64,000 nucleotides of DNA from Kalmusia sp. IMI 367209 (lineage: Eukaryota > Ascomycota > Dothideomycetes > Pleosporales > Didymosphaeriaceae): contig JAPEUQ010000004.1 of NCBI GenBank assembly GCA_027946365.1, positions 2,170,001 to 2,234,000 on the forward strand. The letters run 5' to 3'. The notes beneath the pieces were generated by a model. That model was not told the DNA's origin, searched no databases, and was given only the letters and a program-made list of their open reading frames with translations. Every line of letters begins with the position of its first letter. Within the stretch, counting starts at the first letter, position 1. A program made the translations under genes and the position numbers. Positions 33,722-44,572 of this stretch are shown in pieces.

Positions 33722-34892
33722 CTACGACCTGTATGGTTCCGAAGAAAGCTCTGCCGTGTGCGATCCGCCTGTCGGACTACTGAGACCTCCAAGCTCCGCC
33801 GCTTGAGGATGGTGCGGCTGAGCGGTCCCAAACTTCGCGTCTTGTGCGGCGTACGCGCTCTGATGGGGCGGAGGAGAGGCTGGCGCACCGTACGGCTGCT
33901 GGTATTGCGCCACTGGCGAGATAGGCTGTTGCGCATAGCCTTGTTGATTGTACGAGTCTGCAACCCCAGGAGGAGACTGGCCGTAAGCCGGGTTGTTGAG
34001 CTGCGGCTTTGCGTCAGTGTAGCCGGGCGGGGGTGCCATCGCGGCGGCTCCGGCCTGAGATAGATTGTTGTTGTTCTTGTTCTTCCTGCGGCGCATGAGG
34101 AAGAAGATGATGCCTGCGATGAGGGCAATGCCAACAATGGGACCGACGACCGCGCCCGCAATCCACGCTTTAGATGAGGATTTGCCTCCCGATGCCCCGG
34201 ATGTTTCAGAGGGATTGCTGGAAGCAGCTACAAGCCATTAGTTGACTGGATTGTCTGTAGCGACTCTACTACACTTACTAGCCGCAGTCACCGACGCCGG
34301 CACTTGCCGATAGTAGCTCCAATTCTGTGAAGACGCTCCGCATATGATGTCGGTCTTGGGATTCGAATCGCCGAAACTCTCAAAGATGAATGCCGTGTTG
34401 CAGATACTGTATGTAGCGTTGCGGTAGTTTTCGGTGCTGCCGCGACCTTAGCGCCCTGGAAATTGGCATGGACAAGTAGCTTACCATGCTGTAGTTATGG
34501 TCGTGCTTGCGAGTGGGTATATTTGAGATCCGCCTACGCATGCGGTCGGGGCGGGGCAGGCAGTGACGGTATCTGGGCAACATTGTGCGTAGTCACCTGA
34601 CTGTAATCAGCTTCCATCTGTGCTGGAGTTGAAGGAGAATATAGTTACCGGACTGGTACCAGGTGAGGCCTGAATCGCAATGTTGTGAAGTCCCTAGACT
34701 GATTAGTCGAGTTTTGTAGCGGGAACGCAAGTACATACAAGTGCCATTGTCTTGAACCCAACCTACGAAGCCAGCATCAGCTTGCCTCGGTAAGAGTGCA
34801 GCAGGAGTGATTGTGGGATCAGCTGGTATGGCATTCGCCATCACCACCCAGGCAATGGCGGACAAAAGTGAGATGGGCAGTCGTGAGAGCAT
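33722..34892 (-). CDS. Single-pass surface protein with Cys-rich ectodomain and Pro/Gln-rich cytosolic tail
   Basis: Five exons, 34892-34739, 34693-34649, 34596-34485, 34436-34279 and 34227-33722, with introns of 45-52 nt, give 324 aa in exact phase. A signal peptide (MLSRLPISLLSAIAWVVMAN) is followed by an ectodomain with about eight Cys, including GDYAQCCPDTVTACPAPTAC and YSICNTAF. After a Ser-rich stalk, one membrane helix (IAGAVVGPIVGIALIAGIIF) ends in the basic stop RRRKNKNNNN. The cytosolic tail is rich in Pro, Gln, Tyr and Gly (PPPGYTDAKPQLNNPAYG). This layout is common among fungal cell-wall sensors and uncharacterised surface proteins, but the ectodomain is not a clear WSC domain. 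The start at 34892 is chosen for the signal peptide; an upstream Met exists at 34943. Confidence 0.75.
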
Positions 34893-35953
34893 GATTGAGC
34901 GCAATGGTACGCAAGAGTCAGAACGAGGGCTACGTCGGAGCATATACGACTGACAATCGATTAAATAACAGTCTCAGCTACTCCAAAAGTGACCCACAGC
35001 GAAGCATCCACGCGATACCTTAAGTCCTAGCTCCATGTCAAAGCCTCCCTCGGCCGTCCAGACATCTGGTAGGCACACTGTCCGTAGCCAGTCATGACAG
35101 TCCTTGTGTCAAACCGGTGAACTTATTCGAAGCAGACAATGCCTTTTCAGGCGTAGCCGTGTTCAGGGTTAGGCGATGTCTCTTCGTGTGGCGTACATAA
35201 AGTGGCCGTAGTGCCGCTTGGCTTGCATATTCCATTTTGGGGAACGACGGCTGAAAGAGAGGGATGGACCCGGAGGAGCAATACACAAAATGACAGCGTC
35301 GAGACCTACAAAATCACAGAATATTCGTGGTCTTGACGGTGATGGCTCTGGGCTGCGTGTGGTGAAAGGCGCTGGCTAGGGCATCTGGAATAAACCTAAC
35401 TCTTTTAGGCAACGCTAGGCGAGAGAATACGAGAACGATGGAGGGTGTTGTTCGAATTCAGGAGGGTATCTCCACTTAAAATAAGTAGCTCATCCCGCCT
35501 TTGTCCGCCTCGAGCTGTCGGCTGTCGGCAGCAACGTGGTCCCGGTAGACAGGGTCCAAGAAACACCGCCATAAGAGCGGGAGCAAAGCTTGAGGCAGCC
35601 GATCCATTGGGCTGAAAGTTGGAGAAGGCGTGAGAGCTACGGCACGGACCTTCTTTGTTCGCTTGTTACACAAGAGCTTCCGAGGGGCAGTTACGCAGTG
35701 CACCACTTTTGCCATCACCATGCTCATCCTCGGCTCCCTTACTTCCATCGCACACTACGGCGCGCGATCAATCTAGTCGTGATGTACTCATAGTTCCAAT
35801 ACCCTTTGCAGCATGAGCCATTGCTCCTTACACCTCGTCCCGTTGTATAGCTACTAGACAGACGTTCGTGCGCAGGCTTCCCTAGTACATATCCTGGAAC
35901 ACGTCGAAGTCTCGCCAGACTCTCCCAAGATCCGACTGTTTCTTCCGCCGAGA
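34893..35953. other. Intergenic, nothing recognised
   Basis: About 1.06 kb between divergent genes. It should hold both promoters. ORFs on the minus strand at 35092 and 35476 show no family signature. Confidence 0.4.
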
Positions 35954-37135
35954 ATGCGACCTTTGACGCGCCGCAAGCAACTGCCAGCCTTGTCTGGACC
36001 GCTCCGCTTCGACGAATTGCCCGACGACGTCCTGATCCTGATCCTGTCGCAATGCCGCATTGATGAGATTTTCGCGCTGCGTTTGACTTGCTCGACGTTC
36101 CGCAACGTCTTCTCGGTCTTCTCGACGACCATAATCCCCTCTGTTGCGCGTTTGACCTTCCCAACAAGCAAACTCCTTCTACGAGCCCCGCAAGATGCTC
36201 CCGCTGGGTATACTTTCGCGTGGCTGAAGGGCCTGGTCCCCCAGCAGCTGGCAGCTCTATTGGTGGATAGACACCGGTTCATACACAGCTATCAGGGAGG
36301 TGATCGGTATGGCATTCCAGCCGAGGACGTATTCGGCGACGCGCTGCGCCTCCGAGTGGCGAATGGCTGGTGTGTGCTACGCTGCCTCTCGAACATAGCA
36401 GAAGATGTATACAGCCTGGATGCGAAGGATATTCTCGACCTCAAGTCCACAAGGGACATGGCTTGGAAGCTGCTACAACCATCGCGCTACAGGTTTGAGC
36501 TATCTCAGCTGAGAGAAGACATGATTCTTGAGCGACGGATGCAGTACATCGATAGCATGCCCCCAAGTTCGGCACAAAATTATGCGCTCATGTTAATACT
36601 ACTCTCGGGAACGTTTCGAGTAGGCAAAGGCAAGAATTCGGACAATGCCCCTCCATGGATCTTTGATTGGGATTATGGCACTGATGGGCCTCGTTCGGTG
36701 CGCTGCGGGAAGTCCTGGCTGACATGGTTCGTCCTCCGCCGCGGACCCCAGCTATTCTGGGAGCAATGGTGTTCTTTACCTTGGGATGCACCTGAGACCA
36801 AGAATCACATCCGCAACCACGCGATTGAAGCCTACTTTGCCGATACCGAGCTGAATGCTGAAGATTTCATGCAACGACCGCCGAAAGAATGGAAGGATGT
36901 GAACGAGAAATGGCACAAGGTGCAACGCGATCGTGTTGAGACGCTACAGAGAGCCATATCCGACAAAAGCGGCCGGATGACGCACTTCAAACGTGTGGAT
37001 CCGTACTCTTATTTCGTAGTGTATGCGGAGCATCGCCGAGAGAGACGAGAATCGGGTGAGCCTGTGATCGAGGAGACTCTGAGCCATGTTCCCTTCTTCG
37101 TCGATTTTCGCGCCGTGTATACGGATGAGCGATGA
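35954..37135 (+). CDS. F-box protein
   Basis: A single exon of 393 aa. Residues about 18-55 form an F-box (LRFDELPDDVLILILSQCRI, then LRLTCSTFRNVF), the Skp1-binding module of SCF ubiquitin ligases. The remainder is not a known repeat. It includes a long mid-region with GGDRYGIPAEDVFGDALRLR and ends with a segment in which VPFFVDFRAVYTDER closes the protein. Substrate is unknown. The start is the first in-frame ATG, preceded by a gene-free region. Confidence 0.78.
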   Translation: MRPLTRRKQLPALSGPLRFDELPDDVLILILSQCRIDEIFALRLTCSTFRNVFSVFSTTIIPSVARLTFPTSKLLLRAPQDAPAGYTFAWLKGLVPQQLAALLVDRHRFIHSYQGGDRYGIPAEDVFGDALRLRVANGWCVLRCLSNIAEDVYSLDAKDILDLKSTRDMAWKLLQPSRYRFELSQLREDMILERRMQYIDSMPPSSAQNYALMLILLSGTFRVGKGKNSDNAPPWIFDWDYGTDGPRSVRCGKSWLTWFVLRRGPQLFWEQWCSLPWDAPETKNHIRNHAIEAYFADTELNAEDFMQRPPKEWKDVNEKWHKVQRDRVETLQRAISDKSGRMTHFKRVDPYSYFVVYAEHRRERRESGEPVIEETLSHVPFFVDFRAVYTDER

Positions 37136-38564
37136 GAGAAATAGGTCTAAGGCCGGAAGCACGGCATGGGCAGAGTTGCCCTAGGCCGAATCATGCACCG
37201 TTGTATCCTAACCATTCGACTTGGGACCACGGCGATTGTGGTCATTTTAGTACGTGCACACCACTGTATTATCAAATCACTGGCTATTTGGCAGAACGCA
37301 TGTTGTTGTTGAGCCGTGCAAGCATGCTCGTGCACCCTATCTAACATGTTCCTCTTCGGATATAGATATACGAAGCAGCGTCCTCAACCGTATTCCCATG
37401 GACTTTCGCCTTTAGGATACGCGCGACAAAAATAGGACATCAAGCGATTCGACAGTCAACCTGCAGGCGGATATGAAAGATCGCCGGGGCGTTGACACAG
37501 TTGCGAAATGGCACAGATTGCAGATTGCAGATGCATGCGCGCGCCGTTTTGCAACAGCATTGCACTTGCAGTGCGATGGCATTTGCAGTGGTGGCGAGGG
37601 GAAGGATTCTCTCTGTCCTGTTTCATCGGGGTCGGCACCAAACGGCAAGCTGCTGTAGCCTGTCCTGCAATAATGGCACGCTGAAAGCAGCGATGGCGCT
37701 CGTATCCAGCAATGCGGCAAATGGGCAGCTGCGCGGGACATTTGCCTCATTGGTGCAACGTGCCTCTTGCTGATGGCCGCGACGGAGGCCTGAGGATGGT
37801 GCAACACTGACTGCGAACGAAGCAGCGAAGCACACGGGCGCTGAGCGCGCATCATCTGCGAGATGGACGTTCAACGTAGCGATTCACGCGCGGAGGCCCT
37901 ATCAGTGCAGACGCTGGCGGTGTGGGATGGTGTGCAACCCCTCAGTCTCATTGCAGCCGTCAGCCCTGCTCGCCGCGTAGCGTTTCGAGGCGGCAAGGGT
38001 GCTACTTTCCAGGGCCGTTCTAGTGCAACAGGACCCGCGCCATTCGCTGGCCTTCGTTCGCCCGTCGAGGCTCTGTGGGCGGGTGCGCGCTGGGGAGCTC
38101 TAAGCCTTCAGGAGTGCAGCTGCGAGAAGTGTAGGTGTGAAACCGCAAGACGCAGGACCGTCTCGAGGTTACATTGCGCGCGCAATGGGGAAATTCAGGT
38201 GCGGGTTTGTGGGCGGACGGTTGGCTGCACGTGAGGACGTCTATAATTAACCGTGCTAGCTGCTTGTTTGGGCGCCATGGATCAGCGCCTGGGTGGGTCC
38301 AGCAGACGGCAAAGAATGGTGATCTCGCGGCCAGGATCTGACGCTACCAAGTGAGCTGTGAGTTGCCTCGGACACTGACTTGACGCCTCGCAAAGTCTCG
38401 TCGTGATGTCTGTTGCCTTCCCCAAGAGTCGCTGAAATACACACACGCCGGCATGCTCCCACACAGTCTCACCTCCGCCGCCCTGAACCCACGCCCACGC
38501 CCACGTCCACGTCCACGTCGCCCACGGCCATCGCACGCCTCGCTCGCCCGCCCGCCCCCAGAAG
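37136..38564. other. GC-rich intergenic region
   Basis: 1.4 kb without a supported gene. Long open frames at 37492-37874 and 37863-38234 reflect high GC, not coding character. A CCCACG/TCCACG tract lies at 38493-38524. Confidence 0.4.
38493..38524. repeat. Hexanucleotide repeat CCCACG/TCCACG
   Basis: About five near-perfect 6-nt units sit just before the beta-propeller-like gene, probably in its 5' untranslated region. Confidence 0.6.
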
Positions 38565-41333
38565 ATGGTGGGGAGGAGAGCACCGCAGGACGAGGGACGC
38601 CATCTGGCCATCCAAACCGACTGCAAGGGAAAGGCCGCTGCGGGCTATGACAGAGGCGGGCCAGCGCGAGCCGTCTACGGGCGCTCGCGCACCGCTTCGG
38701 TGAGCTCAGCAGAGGAGGAGCAGGTCCACACGCACCTGTCGGCCTCGTCTGCGGGCAACACCGACATCTCGTCGTCGTCTGGCATGTCGGGACATTCGAC
38801 GGCCCGCACCTCGACCATGGACGACGACGACCGGCCCAGCGCTGCCAGTCCCACGAGCCCTTCGCCGCACGCCCACCCCGCACTCACCGTCCTCGAGCTC
38901 GTCTCCAACACGGCGTCGTCGTCGGCGCTGCCCGATGCCTTCGACTTCAATGTCTCGCGCAAGGGCAACTTCATCGCCGTGTACTCGTCGTCCAACATCT
39001 GGCTGGTCAAGACGACCCAGCTGCCACGACTGTGGGCGCGCACGCTGCAGGTCAAGCGCAAGCCCGTGGCCATTGACATCACAGAAGATGGGTTTCTGCT
39101 GGCAGTCTTGTCGCGGCCGTCGCAGGTTGACCTGTACGAGATCCATGGCGAGCACGATCGCCAGATCAAGAAGAGGCGGACCGTCTCGTTGGTGCACGAA
39201 GCCTCGTCCATTGCAATCTCCCCAGACGGCCTCGTCATCATCACCGGGAACAAGTTTGGTATCGAGGTGGTAGCCATAGGTCCCAATGCCCCTGAGACGG
39301 CTCGCCGCACCCTTTCCGGTCCGGTCGGCGACACCCTCGAGTTTTCTGACGACGGCCGTACACTGCTCATCACGAGCTACGCACGCAAAGCCATCAGCTC
39401 TTCTCTCTACATTCTGCCCGGACTCTTCGATGGACCGCTCAACGAAGAGGGCGTGCCTATCCCTGAATCGCCAGACACGCTTTGGACGGGGTCGATGCTC
39501 TTTCCCGAAACCGCGAAAATAGCGCGTCAAGCCACGCTCCTTCCAGATGCAGACACGGGCCACGTCAGTGAGCTATTTGCATTCAACTCCCAGGAAGACA
39601 CATGGGGCGTCTACGATTTTGCCACCCAGCGCTTCACCCAGCGAAAGATGTTCCTGCCCGATCAGCAGCGATGGACGCGATCCGAATTTGTCGACGATGC
39701 AATGCCTGCCGTGTCACCAAATGCCGACCTTGCTGCCGTTTCTCTAAGGATGCGGGGTACTACCAGTATCTGGATCTATCAAGTTCCCGAGTGGGATTTT
39801 CAATCGACTACCAAATCCGACCTTTCGCCTATCCAGCCTTGCTTTTGCATTCCCATCTTGAGCGATGGCCCAGATACCTACCAGGAGATTTCCGCGCTTC
39901 GATGGGTGACCATCAGTTCCAAAGTACAGCGTTTGATTGCCGTCGGTAATTCTAGCACGGTATCTGCGAGTGAAGTACCGGATGCTCCAGCGGGATCCAA
40001 AGGCATTGTAATTGTTCTGGATTTTGACAAGTCGAAACCCGTTGGCAGCCCTGTGCCACGACCTACAAAAACAGAGTACGATTTAGATCCACTTTGCCCG
40101 GGGGAGATGCTCCCCGAAGGCTCAATCGACTTCGAACGGGAAGTAGAGCTAGTGAGGACAAGAACGCTAGCCCAACGAAGAGCTCAAGATGGTGACGGTC
40201 GGCGGAACTCAAGAATCGGCTCTGCGCCAATCCGTGCTCGAACTACGGCCAACAGAGACCGCCCTGCATCTATTCGTAGGCCTACTGACGAGGATGAGCT
40301 GACGGCTGAAGAAGCCCAGGCTGCCTTCGAGATGCCCTATGACAACCAGCAGCCAAGATCGCAAATGTCACTGGCCAGAGCCGCAACGGTAGCTGCCGTG
40401 TCTCCTGCCAACAGACGGCATCTCCGAGCCCTGCCTTTCCGACCTTTGGAGTATCGACGTGCGGATGGCATGCGCGAAATGCCTCACGAAAGTGACGCTG
40501 ACAATTGGGTCCCACCACCGCCAGCATACACCGCCACTGCAGAAGCCGCCCAGAGTGTTAGCCTCAGTCACCCTAACGGGGCACCGGTTTCAGGCCCCTC
40601 AGGCACCAATGTTGGATCCTCGATTCCGCCTGTTCCTGCACTGCCAGCAAATCTGGCTCAATTCATACCACCGATGGCACCGACCCATCCCTATCAATCT
40701 CGCGGTGCTATGCAATCACAGTCATCAACCGATTTGACCTCAACCAGGGCCATTTCGCCAACTTTCGTCACACCTCCACAACAGCGTCGTCCATCCCTGC
40801 TACATCCTACTACGTTTCCCAGTCCAGAGAGCATTGGTCCAAGTCGAAGACGTAGTTCTACGAGTCGAACGCCTCAACCACAGATCCCAAGAGTCCCTTC
40901 GCAACACCAATCTGCGTATCGAGCCACGGCAGCGCACTACAACAATGCAACCCGACCAAATACCCGACCGAGTCTCCGAGCACGCAGAGCTGTAGAAAGC
41001 AGCGTCGATCTCCGCCCTCCACCCATCATCGATCCTGCTAACGGTCGCCGAGGCTCCGCTCCAAACGTAGGGATTCCGCGTCGTCCCCTTCCCGCAGGTG
41101 CTTCGCCTAACAGGGTGAGCATGCCGTTGCCGCAAGCCAACACCAGGCGCAACCTACTCCCACGAATAACTACGCGCGGTGATGCGATACCGCAACCAAG
41201 TGTCGGGCCGCTTTCCGCACCACCACGGACGACTGCGGGACACGCGAGAGCGCCGTCGAGACTGAATCTGAGGGGCAATGCCGGAGAGAAAGCGAGCAGC
41301 CCGAAAAAGAAAATCAACTGTATTGTCATGTGA
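38565..41333 (+). CDS. Beta-propeller-like protein with a C-terminal CaaX box
   Basis: A single exon of up to 922 aa; the first strong start context is CGACCATGG at 38817, which would give 838 aa. Residues about 100-480 consist of WD-like blades, for example FDFNVSRKGNFIAVYSSSNI, EASSIAISPDGLVIITGNKF and MPAVSPNADLAAVSLRMRG. The second half is Ser/Pro/Arg-rich and disordered. The protein ends SSPKKKINCIVM: a polybasic stretch plus Cys-Ile-Val-Met, a textbook farnesylation signal (Met favours farnesyl over geranylgeranyl). This predicts a membrane-tethered scaffold. The family is not recognised by me beyond the propeller fold. The lysines next to the Cys fit plasma-membrane targeting. Confidence 0.75.
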   Translation: MVGRRAPQDEGRHLAIQTDCKGKAAAGYDRGGPARAVYGRSRTASVSSAEEEQVHTHLSASSAGNTDISSSSGMSGHSTARTSTMDDDDRPSAASPTSPSPHAHPALTVLELVSNTASSSALPDAFDFNVSRKGNFIAVYSSSNIWLVKTTQLPRLWARTLQVKRKPVAIDITEDGFLLAVLSRPSQVDLYEIHGEHDRQIKKRRTVSLVHEASSIAISPDGLVIITGNKFGIEVVAIGPNAPETARRTLSGPVGDTLEFSDDGRTLLITSYARKAISSSLYILPGLFDGPLNEEGVPIPESPDTLWTGSMLFPETAKIARQATLLPDADTGHVSELFAFNSQEDTWGVYDFATQRFTQRKMFLPDQQRWTRSEFVDDAMPAVSPNADLAAVSLRMRGTTSIWIYQVPEWDFQSTTKSDLSPIQPCFCIPILSDGPDTYQEISALRWVTISSKVQRLIAVGNSSTVSASEVPDAPAGSKGIVIVLDFDKSKPVGSPVPRPTKTEYDLDPLCPGEMLPEGSIDFEREVELVRTRTLAQRRAQDGDGRRNSRIGSAPIRARTTANRDRPASIRRPTDEDELTAEEAQAAFEMPYDNQQPRSQMSLARAATVAAVSPANRRHLRALPFRPLEYRRADGMREMPHESDADNWVPPPPAYTATAEAAQSVSLSHPNGAPVSGPSGTNVGSSIPPVPALPANLAQFIPPMAPTHPYQSRGAMQSQSSTDLTSTRAISPTFVTPPQQRRPSLLHPTTFPSPESIGPSRRRSSTSRTPQPQIPRVPSQHQSAYRATAAHYNNATRPNTRPSLRARRAVESSVDLRPPPIIDPANGRRGSAPNVGIPRRPLPAGASPNRVSMPLPQANTRRNLLPRITTRGDAIPQPSVGPLSAPPRTTAGHARAPSRLNLRGNAGEKASSPKKKINCIVM

Positions 41334-42043
41334 AGAGAAGATGTATTTCCTTTGTTTGGATTTTGGAATTGTAACTGGGATTCGGCGTCAGAGTGCATTA
41401 TATACCCATGGGTGTTAGGGCGCGATAGTGAGAGAATTCCTGGAGCAGCACGCGGAGGATGGGGGGGTTTACGAGTGCCTTTTGAAGGGGTAACCTCGTG
41501 TGTGTGGTCATTAGATGAGATAAAGATGTCGAAGCGAATTCACCAATTTTCTTTTGTGAGAGGTTTCAGCACTTGGGCGTAGCTTCAGCGTGACTTGTGT
41601 GATGCTAACGCTTCGATTGCTCGAGGATGTACGGAAGAAAGGAGTGTATGATTTGACTTCTACAGCAGAACAGCCCGGGCGGAAAGGATTGAAGGAGAAA
41701 TCTTGATGTCGATGTCAGAATTGCAACCAGAAGTAGGGCAGCAATTCAAGGATAGAATAACATGAAGCGCTCGTGTGCTCGTCTGAAGCTTCCCTATGAG
41801 CAAAAAGAGCCGCAAGCAAATACCAGCACAAGAAACAGCCGTGCAAAAGCTGCCAAACAGGTAACATGAACAACAAGGTCCTGCCGAGCGCGACAAGCCA
41901 CGCGTCGATTGCGCGAAGCCCACCATTGCGCCATCCGCGCAAGAAACGCGCAACGCTGTGCACATATAAAAAAGCGAGCGCCGCCACCGCTTGCGGGTAG
42001 GGTTACGCGGTCCAAAAAAAAAAGGAATGGAGGGTAAAAAGCC
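41334..42043. other. Intergenic between the CaaX protein and tRNA-Cys
   Basis: No supported gene in 0.7 kb. Minus-strand frames across 41660-42045 have no partner exon or family signature. An A-run at 42014-42023 lies further downstream of the tRNA. Confidence 0.4.
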
Positions 42044-42055
42044 AAAAAAAAAAAA
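42044..42055 (-). terminator. Pol III terminator of tRNA-Cys
   Basis: A run of 12 A on the plus strand is T12 in the transcript, starting about 11 nt after the tRNA 3' end. Confidence 0.7.
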
Positions 42056-42066
42056 TGATGATTTGA

Positions 42067-42152
42067 AGCGGTGAACCAGAATTGAACTGGTGACCTTCAG
42101 GACTCCGGTGAGGACACTGCAGCCCGCTGCTCTACCACTGAGCTACCACCGC
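42067..42152 (-). tRNA. tRNA-Cys(GCA) with a 14-nt canonical intron
   Basis: The 86-nt gene folds with acceptor GCGGTGG/TCACCGC and D-arm GCTC-AGTGGTA-GAGC. The anticodon loop starts CTGCAG (anticodon GCA) and the T-arm is ACCAG-TTCAATT-CTGGT. The discriminator is U73, the cysteine identity base. The 14-nt segment TGTCCTCACCGGAG lies between positions 37 and 38, the normal site for tRNA-splicing endonuclease. The mature length is 72 nt. Pair 27-43 is a G-A mismatch and 29-41 is G-U. Confidence 0.88.
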
Positions 42153-43171
42153 GGGGATATTTGTTTATATCCGATTGAGAGAAGTATGAAATATATATCC
42201 TACAATGAACGAGAAAGAGATAGAGGGGAGAAGGTTGCACGGAGGCGTACGGAGGGGCTAGCAGGCTAACGTGGCGTTTGGGGCACAGTCAGGAAAAAGA
42301 AGCGAGGGGTAGGGTGGCGAGTGTGGGGCGCTGTGGGGAATCGGCGGTTGATTGGTTGGGAAGGTGGACTCGGCTACGACTGACGGCTGGAGAAGCTACA
42401 GCGACACTGCTAGCGCAAGAATTCTGTGTCGACGATATTCGTGTTGGTGGTTGCTGTTTTGGATTATTCAAGGCACAATGGGACATGAGGCTGTTGTGCT
42501 CGTTTAAAAAACTGAGATACAGCGGTCGGTCTCGGAATCCATCGTCGATCACGTGCAGCCTGTTGAGATAGTAACAATCATGAGGTTAGCACTATACGGT
42601 GCCTTGCTAAACGTTCCGGAATATCATGAATTCCGTAATCGGGTTGGAAGCAGGGCTAGTTTTTTGAAAGCTCTAGCACTTGCTTTACCAACTAAACAGT
42701 ATCAGCTGCAATCGGTTCCCAACATAGCCTTGTAAGTTTTCAAGATGCGGTGAAAGCACCGCTATGCATTCTTCCGAAGCTTGCGTGATAATGAGCTGGA
42801 GAGGAATCAACGATGGGTTTAGAGAGCCGCCTGATAATACTTTTTGGCTTCTATACAAATGTCTCATTTCTTGTGTATGTTGAATGCTAGTATTCACCAG
42901 CGAGAACTCGTTGCATCCCTTAGAGCATGCTAGTAAAACCAAACCTCCCTGCTCCCAATCCAGCATAGGATTTCATCATGTCCTGAGCGCTGGCTTGATA
43001 GTCGTCTTGGTATCCTAGCAGAATTCACGAATAACCCCAGTCTCAGTGCTGTCTTTCAAATCGCATAAGCAAAACTGAGCAGTATAGTATTCTATGGGCC
43101 ACAGGTACTCATATAATCTCTCGACGTTTGATTGGCATGGAAAGGCCAAAGTGGATGTTCAGGATGAATGA
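42153..43171. other. Intergenic after tRNA-Cys
   Basis: 1 kb with no supported gene. It includes the upstream flank of the tRNA. No repeats or RNAs were recognised. Confidence 0.4.
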
Positions 43172-44120
43172 GTGACTGCCCTCCTCAGCTCCCTCCCTCC
43201 CTCGGTGGCTCACCAAAATCGCAGGAAACCAACGCCAACATGCCGGCTTTTGGTAATATATCCACGACCGGCCCAGCTGGCTCCCGACCAGATCTACAAG
43301 ATGCTCGACAAGGTGCGCGGCAAGGACATATACGGGCGCATTTGCTCGTCCGAGCGCATCGACGTCGGCCCCATCGCGTACAATGCGAAGTGCAAGTTCG
43401 CGACCAACAGCCACTTGACCTTCTAGGTCGAGAGCGATTGCACGCAGCCGTTCACGAAGAGCCTGTGCGAGCTCTTCATCAAGAGTCTCGTGGACGCGGC
43501 ACGCTCGACGATTAGCTCGGTGAAGAACTGCTATCAGGTTCGTGTAGTATATATACATAACTATTCAGTCCACGCTAAAGGCAAATAGGTCCTACCTGGG
43601 TGGCAAGTGCAATTACATGTGCAACGGGTACGTGCAACTGAATACACGGGCATGGTGTACCCTCGCTGACGTCTCCAGTCCCGAGGTCTTCCAGGTCGGT
43701 CTGAATAATCGCCAAGACGACTTCCCTCACATGAGGCTCAGAATGCAATTCAACGGCAATACGCTCGAATGCCACTTCGACTGCATCGGCTCGCAAACGC
43801 CCGTGTGGGACTCTATCGAGGAGCCTGAAGGACTACGCGGATGTGCTGGAGTCTCCGGTGCGTATTTACCTGGTCTTTCTACAACTTTGAGTGTCTTTCA
43901 AAGTTGGGATTGATGAGCTGACTTGTCTTTGTGTGATTAAATCAGAGCGTGGGTCGATTTTCCAAATAAGCATATCAGTGGTGATCGTAACGCGGGATTT
44001 GGTAAGTGTCCTGGGAAATGCGAGGATACTTACCCAGGACAGAAGTTCGGAGATCCAAATTTAGGACCGACGCCCAATCCGACACCTATTGGACCACCTT
44101 CAGAGCCTGAAGTGAAGTAG
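43172..44120 (+). pseudogene. Cys-rich, probably secreted protein gene with broken 5' part
   Basis: Coding character is strong but scattered. Segments are YKMLDKVRGKDIYGRICSS, a Cys-rich middle (VKNCYQ, then CNYMCNGYVQLNTRAWC) and a stretch with MQFNGNTLECHFDCIGSQ. A final exon from 43948 reads WVDFPNKHISGDRNAGFG and then has a Pro-rich end. An in-frame TAG lies at 43425-43427 after TNSHLTF. It could instead be the AG of an intron acceptor (TTGACCTTCTAG), but then the well-formed coding stretch before it would be intronic. The last intron (GTGCGT at 43859 to CAGAG at 43947) is clear. No signal peptide is visible at the 5' end, so the gene seems truncated or degraded. The family is not recognised. 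Confidence 0.45.
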
Positions 44121-44572
44121 GAGTGTAGTAAGCGGCTTCGAAGCGTTAGGTCGGAGAGATTGGGTTATATGCGTGAGATGTTGGATCTCATATGAAGGAG
44201 ACTGAAGGCACGGCAGAGGCCATGATACAGCAGGGCTATTGAGATCTGTTGGTTGGTAAATGAAACTTCATTTGGCCAGATTCTAAATCTGTTGATCATG
44301 AGAAGACAGTTGATATAGGCAACGTTACTGCGACTGCTTTCACAGTGCTTGGACCGAAGTATACATCCTCATAGTGACTAAAGTTACCTCGAAATGCACA
44401 AAGACTGCCTTTCAATCTCTGTCCTGTGACTGTTACGTGAAGTGTGTTATCCTAGGGCACACAACGCAAATACAAATTTGACGAATGATCGAGCGTCGAA
44501 CAGTCTCCAGTTCATCACCAACTGTGACTGTGGATATATTTGTCCTTCCACCAAATCAAGGATCATGGTCCC
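44121..44572. other. Short intergenic region
   Basis: 450 bp between two convergent genes; nothing distinctive. Confidence 0.35.

Noticed and set aside
37863..38234. 123-codon ORF in a GC-rich region
   Set aside because: Long frame expected from high GC; no family signature, no promoter or exon partner.
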